Assembly: GCA_016293155.1 (NCBI GenBank)
Contig: JAEDEU010000077.1
Location: forward strand, 1 to 6,979
Reading direction: 5' to 3'
Origin: Clostridiaceae bacterium
GTDB taxonomy: Bacteria; Bacillota; Clostridia; Oscillospirales; Butyricicoccaceae
Length of the DNA: 6,979 nucleotides
Of the stretch, positions 1 through 6,108 are shown piece by piece. How positions within the stretch are numbered: the first letter of the stretch is position 1; every line of letters starts with the position of its first letter. Both the position numbers and the translations under genes were made by a program. Below the pieces are notes generated by a model, which searched no databases, had not been told where the DNA came from, and saw only the letters and a program-made list of their open reading frames with translations.

Positions 1-125
1 ACCGGCTTGAGCGTGCCCGGATGCAGAATCGGACGATGATCGGTTTTCATGTCCGCACGGACGTTATACCACTGTTCCGGGATTTCATCCTCGGACAGAT
101 AAATTTTATACGGCGGCTTCGACAT
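1..125 (-). CDS. TrpB2-like tryptophan synthase beta chain, N-terminal fragment (runs off window)
   Basis: Only the first 41 codons are in the window; the gene continues leftward past base 1. The visible protein begins MSKPPYKIYLSEDEIPEQWY and continues to LHPGTLKP. The pattern 'I-L-SEDEIP-QWYN-(V/I)-x-D' followed by 'P-L-HPGT-KP' is the N-terminal hallmark of the TrpB2 class of pyridoxal-phosphate tryptophan synthase beta chains, which are longer than classical TrpB and often lie outside a trp operon. The family condenses indole with serine to make tryptophan in the cytoplasm. No catalytic lysine or PLP-binding segment can be checked here because that part is off the window. The start is supported by an AAAGGAG site seven bases upstream (133-139). 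The gene has its own promoter directly after the nad terminator, so it is probably a separate unit from the nad operon. The call rests on the N-terminus alone. Confidence 0.82.
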   Translation of the reverse strand, partial: MSKPPYKIYLSEDEIPEQWYNVRADMKTDHRPILHPGTLKP

Positions 126-168
126 AGCGGCTCTCCTTTCGGGAAATACTCCAGTTTCTCTATCCATT

Positions 169-197
169 ATATTAGCGTACTAAAGTCTGATTGTCAA
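169..197 (-). promoter_or_regulatory. Sigma-A-type promoter of the TrpB2-like gene
   Basis: On the minus strand, a perfect -35 TTGACA (192-197) is followed after 17 bases by -10 TAATAT (169-174). A second possible -10, TATAAT at 166-171, would need a 20-base spacer. The start codon at 125 lies about 45 bases downstream. The -35 box begins only two bases beyond the T-tract of the nad terminator, so the two elements are packed back to back. Confidence 0.75.
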
Positions 198-199
198 CG

Positions 200-230
200 A
201 AAAAACCGCTCTCCAACACGCGGAGAGCGG
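200..230 (-). terminator. Intrinsic terminator of the nadABC operon
   Basis: On the minus strand a perfect 9-bp GC-rich stem (arms 222-230 and 206-214, CCGCTCTCC and its complement) with a 7-base loop is followed by six T residues (205-200). It starts 15 bases after the nadC stop codon. The T-tract exists only in the minus-strand direction, which is the orientation expected for the nad operon. Confidence 0.9.
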
Positions 231-245
231 CAAAAATCAAAAATT

Positions 246-1100
246 TCAAAATGCTTCCAGATTCTTCAGCGATACATCGAGCGCCGGAGAAGCATAGGTC
301 AGCGCACCGGAGGAAACAAAGTCCACGCCGATGTCCGCGATTTCCAGCAGACGCTCTGCGGTGACATTGCCGGAGCACTCGGTCTGCGCTCTGCCGCCGA
401 TCATCTCAACTGCCTTGCGCATGGTGTCGTTGTCCATGTTGTCCAGCATGATGATGTCTGCACCCGCCTCGATTGCCTCTGCAACCTGATCCAGCGTCTC
501 GGTCTCGACCTCGATCTTGCGGACGAACGGAACATACTCCTTCGCCATCTGAACCGCCTTGGTGATCGAGCCTGCTGCGCAGATGTGGTTATCCTTAATC
601 AGCACGCCGTCGGACAGGTTGTAGCGATGGTTGCACGCGCCGCCGACCTTGACCGAATACTTTTCGAACTGGCGCAGGGTCGGGGTGGTCTTGCGGGTAT
701 CCAGCAGGATCGTGTTGGTGCCCTTGAGGATTTCGACCAGCTGATGGGTATGAGTCGCAATGCCGCTCATGCGCTGCAGGTAGTTGAGCGCGGTGCGCTC
801 GCCGGTCAGCAGGACGCGGATATCCGCATAAATCACGCCGATCAGCTCGCCCTTCTTGCAGGCATCGCCGTCCTTGTAGGTGGTCTCAAAGTGCGAATCC
901 GGCTGAAGCAGCTCGAACACGCGGGAGAATACGCCCAGACCGCACAGGATGCCGTCCTGCTTGCAGATCAGCTCTGCCTTGCCGGGGGTCGGAACGCGCA
1001 TAATTGCATTGGTGGTAATATCTTCACTGGTGACATCTTCACGGAGCGCCTGCAGGATATGCTCGTCCATGTTAAGATTCAGATTCAAACCATTCTTCAT
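246..1100 (-). CDS. nadC: Nicotinate-nucleotide diphosphorylase (quinolinate phosphoribosyltransferase)
   Basis: NadC converts quinolinate and PRPP into nicotinate mononucleotide, CO2 and pyrophosphate, the step that joins the aspartate branch to the common NAD pathway. From the chosen start the protein has 284 residues, normal for the family. An N-terminal domain (about 1-110) with LLTGERTALN near 97-106 precedes the barrel. The barrel carries the phosphoribosyl and quinolinate-binding motifs: DTRKTTP (134-140), NHR (157-159), KDNH (169-172), EVE (197-199), MLDN (218-221), ECSGN (241-245) and SSG (263-265). The start at 1100 is chosen because AAAGGA (1112-1117) lies 11 bases upstream, and it overlaps the nadB 3' end by 29 bases, suggesting translational coupling. 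An upstream in-frame ATG at 1169 would add 23 residues unlike the family. A downstream ATG at 1070, two bases past the nadB stop, has no ribosome site. This is the last gene of nadABC and is followed by an intrinsic terminator. Confidence 0.96.
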   Translation of the reverse strand: MKNGLNLNLNMDEHILQALREDVTSEDITTNAIMRVPTPGKAELICKQDGILCGLGVFSRVFELLQPDSHFETTYKDGDACKKGELIGVIYADIRVLLTGERTALNYLQRMSGIATHTHQLVEILKGTNTILLDTRKTTPTLRQFEKYSVKVGGACNHRYNLSDGVLIKDNHICAAGSITKAVQMAKEYVPFVRKIEVETETLDQVAEAIEAGADIIMLDNMDNDTMRKAVEMIGGRAQTECSGNVTAERLLEIADIGVDFVSSGALTYASPALDVSLKNLEAF

Positions 1101-2388
1101 AAAACTCTTTGTCCTTTCGCTTGATTTCTTCCAGAACCGTTTTGCGATATACCTCTTCGATGTGAGCATACTGCTCCGGATTCACATCGAAGGTGTGGTC
1201 GGCAAGCGGAATGTCTGCCGGTATATGCGTTTTGATATGGTCCGCCGCGCGCTCGGCGAATACCAGACTTTCGAGCAGCGAATTGCTGGCGAGTCGGTTG
1301 CGTCCGTGTACGCCGTTGCAGCTGGTCTCACCGACCGCATACAGACCGTCCATGGTGGTCTTGCTGTCCAGATCCACCTTGATGCCGCCCATAAAATAAT
1401 GCTGTGCCGGAGTGACCGGAATCCGCTGGGTTGCCATATCATAGCCTTCCTCCAGACATCTCTTATAGATGTTCGGGAAGCGGCGGCGGATGCCGTCCTT
1501 GCCCAGATGGCGGATATCCAGCTCGACATACGGTCTGCCGTCCTTGTGCATCTGCTCCAGAATCTTGCGTGCCACCACGTCGCGCGGAAGCAGCTCATTG
1601 ACAAAGCGCTCTCCGGCGGCATTGTACAGCAGTGCACCCTCGCCGCGGACGGACTCCGAAATCAGGAATCGTCTGCCCGGGCGCTCGGAATACAGCGAGG
1701 TCGGATGAATCTGAATGTAGTCAATATGCTCGACCTCGATGCCGTGGCGGAGCGCAATGGCCAGTGCATCTCCGGTAATATGCGGAAAATTGGTCGAGAA
1801 GCGGAACAGACCGCCCATACCACCCGTTGCCAGTACCACACAGCGCGAACGGATTGCTTCATAGGTACCATCGGAATTGCGTACCACAACGCCGCCGACA
1901 CGGTTTTCCGTTTCATCGCACAGAATATCCACCATGGTGGTGTACTCCATCACGGTGATATTGTCCCGCTCCATGGCACGCTCCAGCAGCTTGCTGGTAA
2001 TTTCGCGTCCGGTCAGGTCATCATGGAACAGAATCCGGTACTCCGAGTGCGCGCCCTCGCGGGTATATGCGAAGCTTCCGTCCGGATTGCGGCGGAAATC
2101 TACGCCGTAATCCACCAGCTCGTCCACAATATGCGGAGAGGTACGGATCATTACATCGACTGCCGCCTTGTCATTTTCGTAATGACCGGCGTGCATCGTG
2201 TCCTCAAAATAGCTGTCATAATCACCTTCGCCGCGCATGACACACATACCGCCCTGCGCAAGGAACGAATCGCTGTTCTCCGCCTCGTCCTTGGTGATAA
2301 TCAGGATATTCAGTTCCGGCGGAAGTTTCAGTGCATGAAACAAGCCCGCAGCGCCGGTACCGACAATAATCACATCAGCAGTTCCCAT
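1072..2388 (-). CDS. nadB: L-aspartate oxidase, short form
   Basis: NadB is a flavoprotein that oxidises L-aspartate to iminoaspartate, the substrate of NadA. The N-terminus has the dinucleotide-binding motif VGTGAAG (9-15), then SFLAQGG (41-47), then the catalytic-region motif TREGAHS (109-115). Later come IQIHPTSLY (225-233), LPRDVVAR (267-274), PAQHYFMGG (327-335) and the C-terminal FAD-binding HGRNRLASNSLLE (361-373). By alignment of these motifs to E. coli NadB, the expected active-site residues E111, H228, R269 and H330 are all present. The protein is 438 residues against about 530 for the E. coli type. The flavin and capping domains are whole, but most of the C-terminal helical domain is missing, as seen in many clostridial NadB proteins. 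The start has a GGGGGAG ribosome site a few bases upstream, and the gap to nadA is only 14 bases. NadB should work beside NadA because iminoaspartate is unstable. Confidence 0.96.
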   Translation of the reverse strand: MGTADVIIVGTGAAGLFHALKLPPELNILIITKDEAENSDSFLAQGGMCVMRGEGDYDSYFEDTMHAGHYENDKAAVDVMIRTSPHIVDELVDYGVDFRRNPDGSFAYTREGAHSEYRILFHDDLTGREITSKLLERAMERDNITVMEYTTMVDILCDETENRVGGVVVRNSDGTYEAIRSRCVVLATGGMGGLFRFSTNFPHITGDALAIALRHGIEVEHIDYIQIHPTSLYSERPGRRFLISESVRGEGALLYNAAGERFVNELLPRDVVARKILEQMHKDGRPYVELDIRHLGKDGIRRRFPNIYKRCLEEGYDMATQRIPVTPAQHYFMGGIKVDLDSKTTMDGLYAVGETSCNGVHGRNRLASNSLLESLVFAERAADHIKTHIPADIPLADHTFDVNPEQYAHIEEVYRKTVLEEIKRKDKEFYEEWFESES

Positions 2389-2402
2389 TCCTGCTCCCCC
2401 TT

Positions 2403-3311
2403 TTATTGTGCCAGTTCGCGCATACGGATCAGCGCGCTCTTTGCATCTTCGCGCAGTTTTTCCTCCATGACGACCTGATTGTCAAAGGTCTCCAGGGTGT
2501 ACAGAACTTTTTCCAGTGTAATCTTCTTCATGTCCTCACAGATGCCCAGCTTTTCCAGCGGATAGAAGGTCTTATCCGGGTTGCGCTTCTTCAGCTCACA
2601 CAGAACGCCCGGCTCGGTGACGATGATAAATTCCTTTGCGTCCGACTCGGTTGCAAACTTGATGATACCGGAGGTGCTGCCGGCATAATCGCTCACGGCA
2701 ACGCAGTCCTCGGTACATTCCGGATGAATGCAGACCAGTGCCTCCGGATGTGCAGCCTTTGCGTCCAGAATATCCTGCGGACGGACACGCGCATGGATCG
2801 GGCAGCAGCCGTCATGGAAGTGGAATACCTTATCCGGCATACCCTTTGCGAGGAAACGGCCGAGATTGCAGTCCGGAACAAAGCAGATCTCCTTGTTGGG
2901 CAGAGACTCAACGATCTTCTTTGCGTTGGCGGAGGTGACGATGACATCACAAACCGCCTTGGTCTCGGAGGTCGAGTTGATATAGCAGACAACTGCTGCC
3001 TCCGGATACTGCTTCTTCATCTCCAGAACCTGCTCCGGAGTAATCATATGCGCCATCAGGCAGTCCGCCTCGGCGTCCGGCAGCAGGACCGTCTTATCCG
3101 GGCTGAGGATCTTCGCGCTCTCGCCCATAAAGCGGACACCGCAGAACAGAATCGTGCTCTGCTCGGCATCTGCCGCAATCTTGCTCAGTGCATAAGAATC
3201 GCCCAGGTGATCTGCAATCGCCTGAACCTCATCCGGCACATAAAAATGTGCCAGAACTAATACATCTTTTTCTTTTTTGAGCTGCTCAATGCGCTCAATC
3301 GTCTGTTTCAT
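2403..3311 (-). CDS. nadA: Quinolinate synthase (4Fe-4S enzyme)
   Basis: NadA condenses iminoaspartate with dihydroxyacetone phosphate to quinolinate, using an oxygen-sensitive [4Fe-4S] cluster. The 302-residue protein has the compact three-repeat NadA architecture. Visible motifs are AHFYVPDEVQAIADHLGDSY (21-40), FCGVRFMGESAKIL (56-69), PDAEADC (78-84), NSTSETKA (112-119), DGCCPIH (167-173), HPEC (196-199), GSTSGI (211-216) and LGICEDMKKITLEKV (255-269). The three cluster ligands expected from structural work on the family are C84, C170 and C258. C169 sits directly beside one of them. The start at 3311 has AGGAG (3323-3327) 11 bases upstream. The gene opens the nadABC operon and has its own promoter, although no strong terminator separates it from the kinase gene upstream. 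The Fe-S cluster fits an anaerobic host. Confidence 0.97.
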   Translation of the reverse strand: MKQTIERIEQLKKEKDVLVLAHFYVPDEVQAIADHLGDSYALSKIAADAEQSTILFCGVRFMGESAKILSPDKTVLLPDAEADCLMAHMITPEQVLEMKKQYPEAAVVCYINSTSETKAVCDVIVTSANAKKIVESLPNKEICFVPDCNLGRFLAKGMPDKVFHFHDGCCPIHARVRPQDILDAKAAHPEALVCIHPECTEDCVAVSDYAGSTSGIIKFATESDAKEFIIVTEPGVLCELKKRNPDKTFYPLEKLGICEDMKKITLEKVLYTLETFDNQVVMEEKLREDAKSALIRMRELAQ

Positions 3312-3359
3312 GTCTGTGTTAACTCCTAAAAAACGATGGTTGGTGAATATATTACTCTA

Positions 3360-3379
3360 CAGTATATCATACTATACAG
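3360..3379. promoter_or_regulatory. Imperfect palindrome over the nadA -10 region, possible operator
   Basis: The 20-base element has outer arms CAGTATA (3360-3366) and TATACAG (3373-3379). These pair at six of seven positions around a 6-base centre. An overlapping tighter repeat, AGTAT-ATC-ATACT, occupies 3361-3373. It covers the proposed -10 box and part of the spacer, where a repressor would block transcription. In Firmicutes nad genes are commonly controlled by the niacin-responsive repressor NiaR. I cannot match this site to a known NiaR consensus, so the regulator is unknown. AT-rich promoters can contain such repeats by chance. Confidence 0.3.
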
Positions 3380-3389
3380 GGCTTCGCAA
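3361..3389 (-). promoter_or_regulatory. Probable promoter of the nadABC operon
   Basis: On the minus strand TTGCGA (3384-3389) is followed after exactly 17 bases by TATACT (3361-3366). That is a 4/6 match to the -35 consensus and 5/6 to the -10. The transcript would begin near 3353, giving a leader of about 40 bases before the nadA ATG. TATAGT just upstream is a possible alternative -10, so the precise start is open. Confidence 0.55.
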
Positions 3390-3427
3390 CAATCAAGTTG
3401 TCCGATTTCCTGCACTCCAGCGGAGGT

Positions 3428-4330
3428 TTATTTTGACTTTTTCATCTGTTTCAGCAGCTCATCTACTTCCTCCTTGGTCGGAGTCGAGCTTGCGCTGCCG
3501 GTACGGGTGATGGAAATCGCGCTGGCGGCTGCGGCGCGCTCCATCGCCGCCTGGATCGGAGCACCGTCCAGATAGCTGCTGAGGAAGAATCCGATGAATA
3601 CATCGCCCGCACCCGTGGTATCGTTTTCCTTCATCTTAATTGCAGGCTGATACAGGCTGCTTTCCTTATCCACAAAGAATGCGCCGTTTTCCGCCAGCGT
3701 CAACAGGATATTGGCATGAGGATAACGCGTGCGGAACTCAATCATCATATCTCCCGGCTGGACGAATGTGGTCAGGCTTCTGCCCTCGGTCCGGTTGACC
3801 AGAAACATGGAAACCTTGGAAAGATCACACTTCAGCAGCGAATCCGTATACGGCGACGGCTTGAGGATGATCTGCATTCCCTTGTCATATGCCTTGTCGA
3901 TCAGCTGCGGCAGACAGGAAATCTGGTTTTGCAGCAGAATGACATCGCCCTCTCCGAAGGCTTCCAGCACCTCATCAATGAATTCCTCTGTAATGCAGTT
4001 GTTGGCACCGCCGTACTGCAATACGGCATTCTGCCCCATGATATCAACCTGAACGATTGCATGTCCGGTTTTCTCCGGAATGATCCGAACAAATTCGGTA
4101 TGTACGCCTTCCTTTTGCAGTGTATCCAGCAGCATCTGTCCGTCCTCGCCGATCATACCGGCCTGCCACACCTCGGCACCTGCACGCGCCAGTGCGATAG
4201 ACTCATTCAGCCCCTTGCCGCCGGGGATCGTGATCGGCGCTTCTGTAATCTGTGTTTCCTTTGCACCGGTAAAATGCTCTACACGATAAATATGATCCAG
4301 ATTCAGCGATCCAAAGTTAAGAATTTTCAT
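3428..4330 (-). CDS. Ribokinase-like PfkB-family carbohydrate kinase
   Basis: This family phosphorylates sugars or nucleosides at a hydroxymethyl group using ATP in the cytoplasm. The 300-residue protein shows the family layout. The N-terminal strand and substrate region is FGSLNLDHIY (6-15), the glycine-rich signature is GGKGLNESIALARAG (37-51), and VNRTE (178-182) is the phosphate/Mg-associated motif. The C-terminal signature DTTGAGDVFIGFFL (237-250) includes D243 as the expected catalytic base. Ribokinase is the closest type, but it normally reads GGKGANQ where this protein has GGKGLNE, and no ribose transporter or nucleosidase lies nearby. The substrate is therefore not fixed and I give no symbol. 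The start at 4330 is chosen because GGAGG lies six bases upstream; an in-frame ATG at 4378 would add 16 residues with no family resemblance. The gene points the same way as nadABC and may read through into it, as I see no good terminator in 3312-3427. Confidence 0.88.
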   Translation of the reverse strand: MKILNFGSLNLDHIYRVEHFTGAKETQITEAPITIPGGKGLNESIALARAGAEVWQAGMIGEDGQMLLDTLQKEGVHTEFVRIIPEKTGHAIVQVDIMGQNAVLQYGGANNCITEEFIDEVLEAFGEGDVILLQNQISCLPQLIDKAYDKGMQIILKPSPYTDSLLKCDLSKVSMFLVNRTEGRSLTTFVQPGDMMIEFRTRYPHANILLTLAENGAFFVDKESSLYQPAIKMKENDTTGAGDVFIGFFLSSYLDGAPIQAAMERAAAASAISITRTGSASSTPTKEEVDELLKQMKKSK

Positions 4331-4345
4331 GATTTTCCTCCGTTG

Positions 4346-4406
4346 ATCCGGTTTTAACCGAATTTGCGTCCAGCGCATATCCCGGTTATATTCCTTTTTG
4401 CGGAAT
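4346..4406 (-). promoter_or_regulatory. Kinase-gene leader with three short inverted repeats
   Basis: Between the kinase promoter and its start codon lie three small inverted repeats. CGGTT-TT-AACCG is at 4349-4360, extendable to 4346-4363 with one mismatched pair. TGCG-TCCAG-CGCA is at 4365-4377, and ATTCC with GGAAT around a 7-base loop is at 4390-4406. The sequence CCGGTTTTA (4348-4356) recurs as CCGGTTATA (4382-4390). They could be binding sites for a sugar-responsive repressor or weak RNA hairpins near the ribosome site. No riboswitch class is recognisable. Confidence 0.3.
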
Positions 4407-4440
4407 CGTTCGACAAAATTCCAGAATCAGTTTTGTTATT

Positions 4441-4469
4441 ATAATACCACGTTTTTGTCCATTCGTCAT
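4441..4469 (-). promoter_or_regulatory. Probable promoter of the ribokinase-like gene
   Basis: On the minus strand ATGACG (4464-4469) stands 17 bases before TATTAT (4441-4446). The -10 box is preceded by TGG, giving an extended TGn -10 that would offset the weak -35. A start near 4434 gives a leader of about 100 bases. Confidence 0.5.
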
Positions 4470-4514
4470 TGGTATCCTTCTTAATTTTTTGTCGCATCAA
4501 GGATATTTTTGTGT

Positions 4515-4561
4515 GTTTTTCATCAAAAACTAAAAATGTGTTGTGAAAACAACTGATTTTT
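4515..4561. repeat. AT-rich inverted repeats in the divergent intergenic region (no gene)
   Basis: The 352 bases between the kinase start (4330) and the acyltransferase start (4683) hold no coding frame I would support. Apart from the two promoters and the leader repeats, the middle contains two adjacent inverted repeats. The first is GTTTTT-CATC-AAAAAC (4515-4530). The second is a larger imperfect hairpin at 4532-4561, with outer arms AAAAAT and ATTTTT, a 2x2 mismatch, then GTTGT-GAAA-ACAAC. Both lie between the diverging promoters, so neither mapped promoter transcribes them. They may be protein-binding, insulating or UP-like DNA, or relics of a bidirectional terminator. Confidence 0.4.
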
Positions 4562-4597
4562 CTTTTCTGTCAACCTGCTTTTTCATCGGTTCCTCTA

Positions 4598-4627
4598 TTG
4601 CTTTTCACCATTTGAGACATCTATACT
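4598..4627 (+). promoter_or_regulatory. Possible promoter of the condensation-domain gene
   Basis: A good -10 TATACT (4622-4627) follows a weak -35 TTGCTT (4598-4603) at 18 bases. The palindrome TACTA-GA-TAGTA (4624-4635) overlaps the -10 and could be an operator. A start near 4634 would leave a leader of about 50 bases before the chosen start codon. Confidence 0.4.
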
Positions 4628-4666
4628 AGATAGTAAGGAATAGGAAATGGACAGAATCGAATTGAT

Positions 4667-4673
4667 AAGGAGG
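4667..4673 (+). promoter_or_regulatory. Ribosome binding site that sets the acyltransferase start
   Basis: A full-consensus AAGGAGG lies nine bases before the ATG at 4683. An earlier in-frame ATG at 4647 has only AAGGAA (4635-4640), and starting there would put the strong site inside the coding sequence (translated as IRRIP). The later start is preferred. Confidence 0.75.
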
Positions 4674-4682
4674 ATTCCATCT

Positions 4683-6005
4683 ATGAACACGCTTCTTCCA
4701 AGCGAAATTCTTCAGGCCGACAGCTACGGTCCTACTTTTATGTACGCGACACATCGCGACCTTGCTACCGCTCCCCGTCATATCATTCGTCTCACCGAAG
4801 CTGTTAACCCTGATTTGCTACAAAAAGCAACAGAGCTTGCTCTGATCCGCTTTCCGCAGATGCGCGTGGGGCTGACCCGCGGCGAAAAAGACTATCATTA
4901 TTATTTTAACGACCTTCCGCCGGTTGTTCTGCCGTTTTCGGATATCTCCCCCTATTACATGGGCTCGGACGACAACAACGGCTATGTGTTCACGGTCGGC
5001 TACAACGACCGCACGATTTATATGGAATACCAGCATTCTATCAGCGATGGACACGGCTTTGAGATGTTCATCCGCTCCGTGCTGTATGAATACCTGACGC
5101 TCTGCGGTCATCCGATCGAAAATGACGGCAGCATCCGCACGCGCGATACCGAATTCACCTTGAGCGAATGTGAAGACGGCTATCCGCTGCTCGACCGCGC
5201 AGATCCTTCGTCCGAGGGGCACTATGAGGTAACCAAGTCCCTGCGTGTCCCGGTTGAGAACGAGGACTATGAGAGCAACGAGCGCATGACCGAGCTGACC
5301 TTCCCGTATGCTGCACTCAGCCTGTGGACGCATTCGCACGGCGCAACGCCGATCAGCCTGCTGTATACCGCACTTTGCTTCGCACTGTATCGTACCTATT
5401 ACACCGATGACGATATCGGTACACCGGTCGTTGCCGAGATTCCGATGGATCTGCGTCAGGTCGTCCCGTCAGAGACCACGCATTTCTTCGCGGCTCTGCT
5501 CGACCTGCCGTTTGAATATGACTGGTTCGAGCTTCCGTTCGAGGAGGCCTGCCGCAACGTCCGTGCAGTATTCGACAAGCAGCGCGCACCGCGTCATGCT
5601 GCATTCTGGGGCAAATCGGGCAGCACGCGTGTCACCAAGGGCCACACCGCAGATATGGCGATCGACGAAAAGGAGGAGTTGATGCGCAAGGCGGCGCGCG
5701 ACTATGTCCGCCGCGACAGCTTCATCCTGACCAACATCGGCAGCTTCAATCTGCCGGCCTCCATGGAGGAATATATCGAGGATTACGGCGCAATCCTGCC
5801 GTGCGCCTATCAACCGTTTGGCATTCTCATCAGCTCCTATAAGGGCATTATGAAGGTATCGCTCGCACAGCGCGACGATTCCCCGGCACTGGCCGATGCA
5901 TTTGCCGACGAACTGGAGCAGCGCGGCATTCCGGTCAAGCAGAAAACCTATGAGTTCCATCCGACCCGCTACGACGGTCTGAAGCTCCGCCGCCCGAACA
6001 AATAA
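4683..6005 (+). CDS. Stand-alone condensation-domain acyltransferase (alcohol acetyltransferase-like)
   Basis: The 440-residue protein resembles the CoA-dependent acyltransferase/condensation fold shared by NRPS condensation domains, alcohol O-acetyltransferases, PapA5 and WS/DGAT. The catalytic motif HxxxDG is present as H118-SIS-D122-G123, preceded by MEYQ and followed by HGFEMF. H118 would be the general base for acyl transfer to an alcohol or amine. Further family-like features are PVVAEIPMDLRQVVPSETTH (248-267), at the beginning of the second lobe, and ILTNIGSFNLP (348-358), the usual N-(I/L)-G segment. No carrier protein, adenylation domain, thioesterase, signal peptide or membrane segment is visible, so it is not part of a modular synthase here. 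Similar clostridial proteins are usually annotated as condensation-domain or alcohol acetyltransferase proteins with unknown substrates. It appears monocistronic, divergent from the sugar kinase, with smpB behind its own promoter downstream. The fold assignment is fairly secure; donor and acceptor are unknown. Confidence 0.8.
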   Translation: MNTLLPSEILQADSYGPTFMYATHRDLATAPRHIIRLTEAVNPDLLQKATELALIRFPQMRVGLTRGEKDYHYYFNDLPPVVLPFSDISPYYMGSDDNNGYVFTVGYNDRTIYMEYQHSISDGHGFEMFIRSVLYEYLTLCGHPIENDGSIRTRDTEFTLSECEDGYPLLDRADPSSEGHYEVTKSLRVPVENEDYESNERMTELTFPYAALSLWTHSHGATPISLLYTALCFALYRTYYTDDDIGTPVVAEIPMDLRQVVPSETTHFFAALLDLPFEYDWFELPFEEACRNVRAVFDKQRAPRHAAFWGKSGSTRVTKGHTADMAIDEKEELMRKAARDYVRRDSFILTNIGSFNLPASMEEYIEDYGAILPCAYQPFGILISSYKGIMKVSLAQRDDSPALADAFADELEQRGIPVKQKTYEFHPTRYDGLKLRRPNK

Positions 6006-6022
6006 TTTTTTTCCAGCCTTTG

Positions 6023-6036
6023 ACTGACCTGTCAGT
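6023..6036. promoter_or_regulatory. Perfect palindrome upstream of the smpB promoter, possible operator
   Basis: ACTGAC-CT-GTCAGT has 6-base arms and ends nine bases before the smpB -35 box. Sites built on TGAC...GTCA are common targets of TetR-family regulators, but no such regulator lies in the window. As RNA it would form only a 5-bp stem followed by a broken T-rich run (TTTAACTTTCTT), so it could instead be a weak terminator for the preceding acyltransferase gene. Confidence 0.35.
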
Positions 6037-6045
6037 TTAACTTTC

Positions 6046-6074
6046 TTGACTTTGCCTATAATATCTGATATGAT
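6046..6074 (+). promoter_or_regulatory. Promoter of smpB (and probably ssrA)
   Basis: TTGACT (6046-6051, 5/6 match) is followed after 17 bases by TATGAT (6069-6074, 5/6 match). The start would be near 6081, leaving a leader of just under 30 bases that holds the AAGGAGG site of smpB. No separate promoter is obvious in the 33 bases between smpB and ssrA, so this promoter may serve both. Confidence 0.75.
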
Positions 6075-6108
6075 TTGGATACTGCAAAGATAAAAAGGAG
6101 GTCATGTC

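Noticed and set aside
21..1124. A 367-codon plus-strand frame opposite nadC and the TrpB2-like start
   Set aside because: It runs across a terminator, a promoter and two confidently identified minus-strand genes, so it is a shadow frame.
949..2478. A 509-codon open frame on the plus strand opposite nadB and the end of nadA
   Set aside because: It is antisense to a protein with every NadB catalytic motif, its translation resembles no family I know, and it has no convincing ribosome site. Long antisense frames are common opposite GC-biased genes.
3413..3428. CTCC-AGC-GGAG inverted repeat just after the kinase stop codon, considered as a terminator
   Set aside because: The stem is only four pairs and no T-tract follows on the minus strand, so it would not terminate kinase transcription effectively.
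4647..4682. Upstream ATG adding 12 residues to the condensation-domain protein
   Set aside because: The added residues are the translation of the AAGGAGG site and spacer, and the later ATG has the stronger ribosome site. The earlier start is not impossible because AAGGAA lies six bases before it.
4331..4682. Riboswitch or small protein in the divergent intergenic region
   Set aside because: No known riboswitch core is recognisable and no frame with a ribosome site and plausible codon use is present; only promoters and short inverted repeats can be supported.
6104..6106. ATG between the smpB ribosome site and its start
   Set aside because: It is only two bases from AAGGAGG and out of frame with smpB, and its frame closes after fewer than 60 codons with no recognisable protein.
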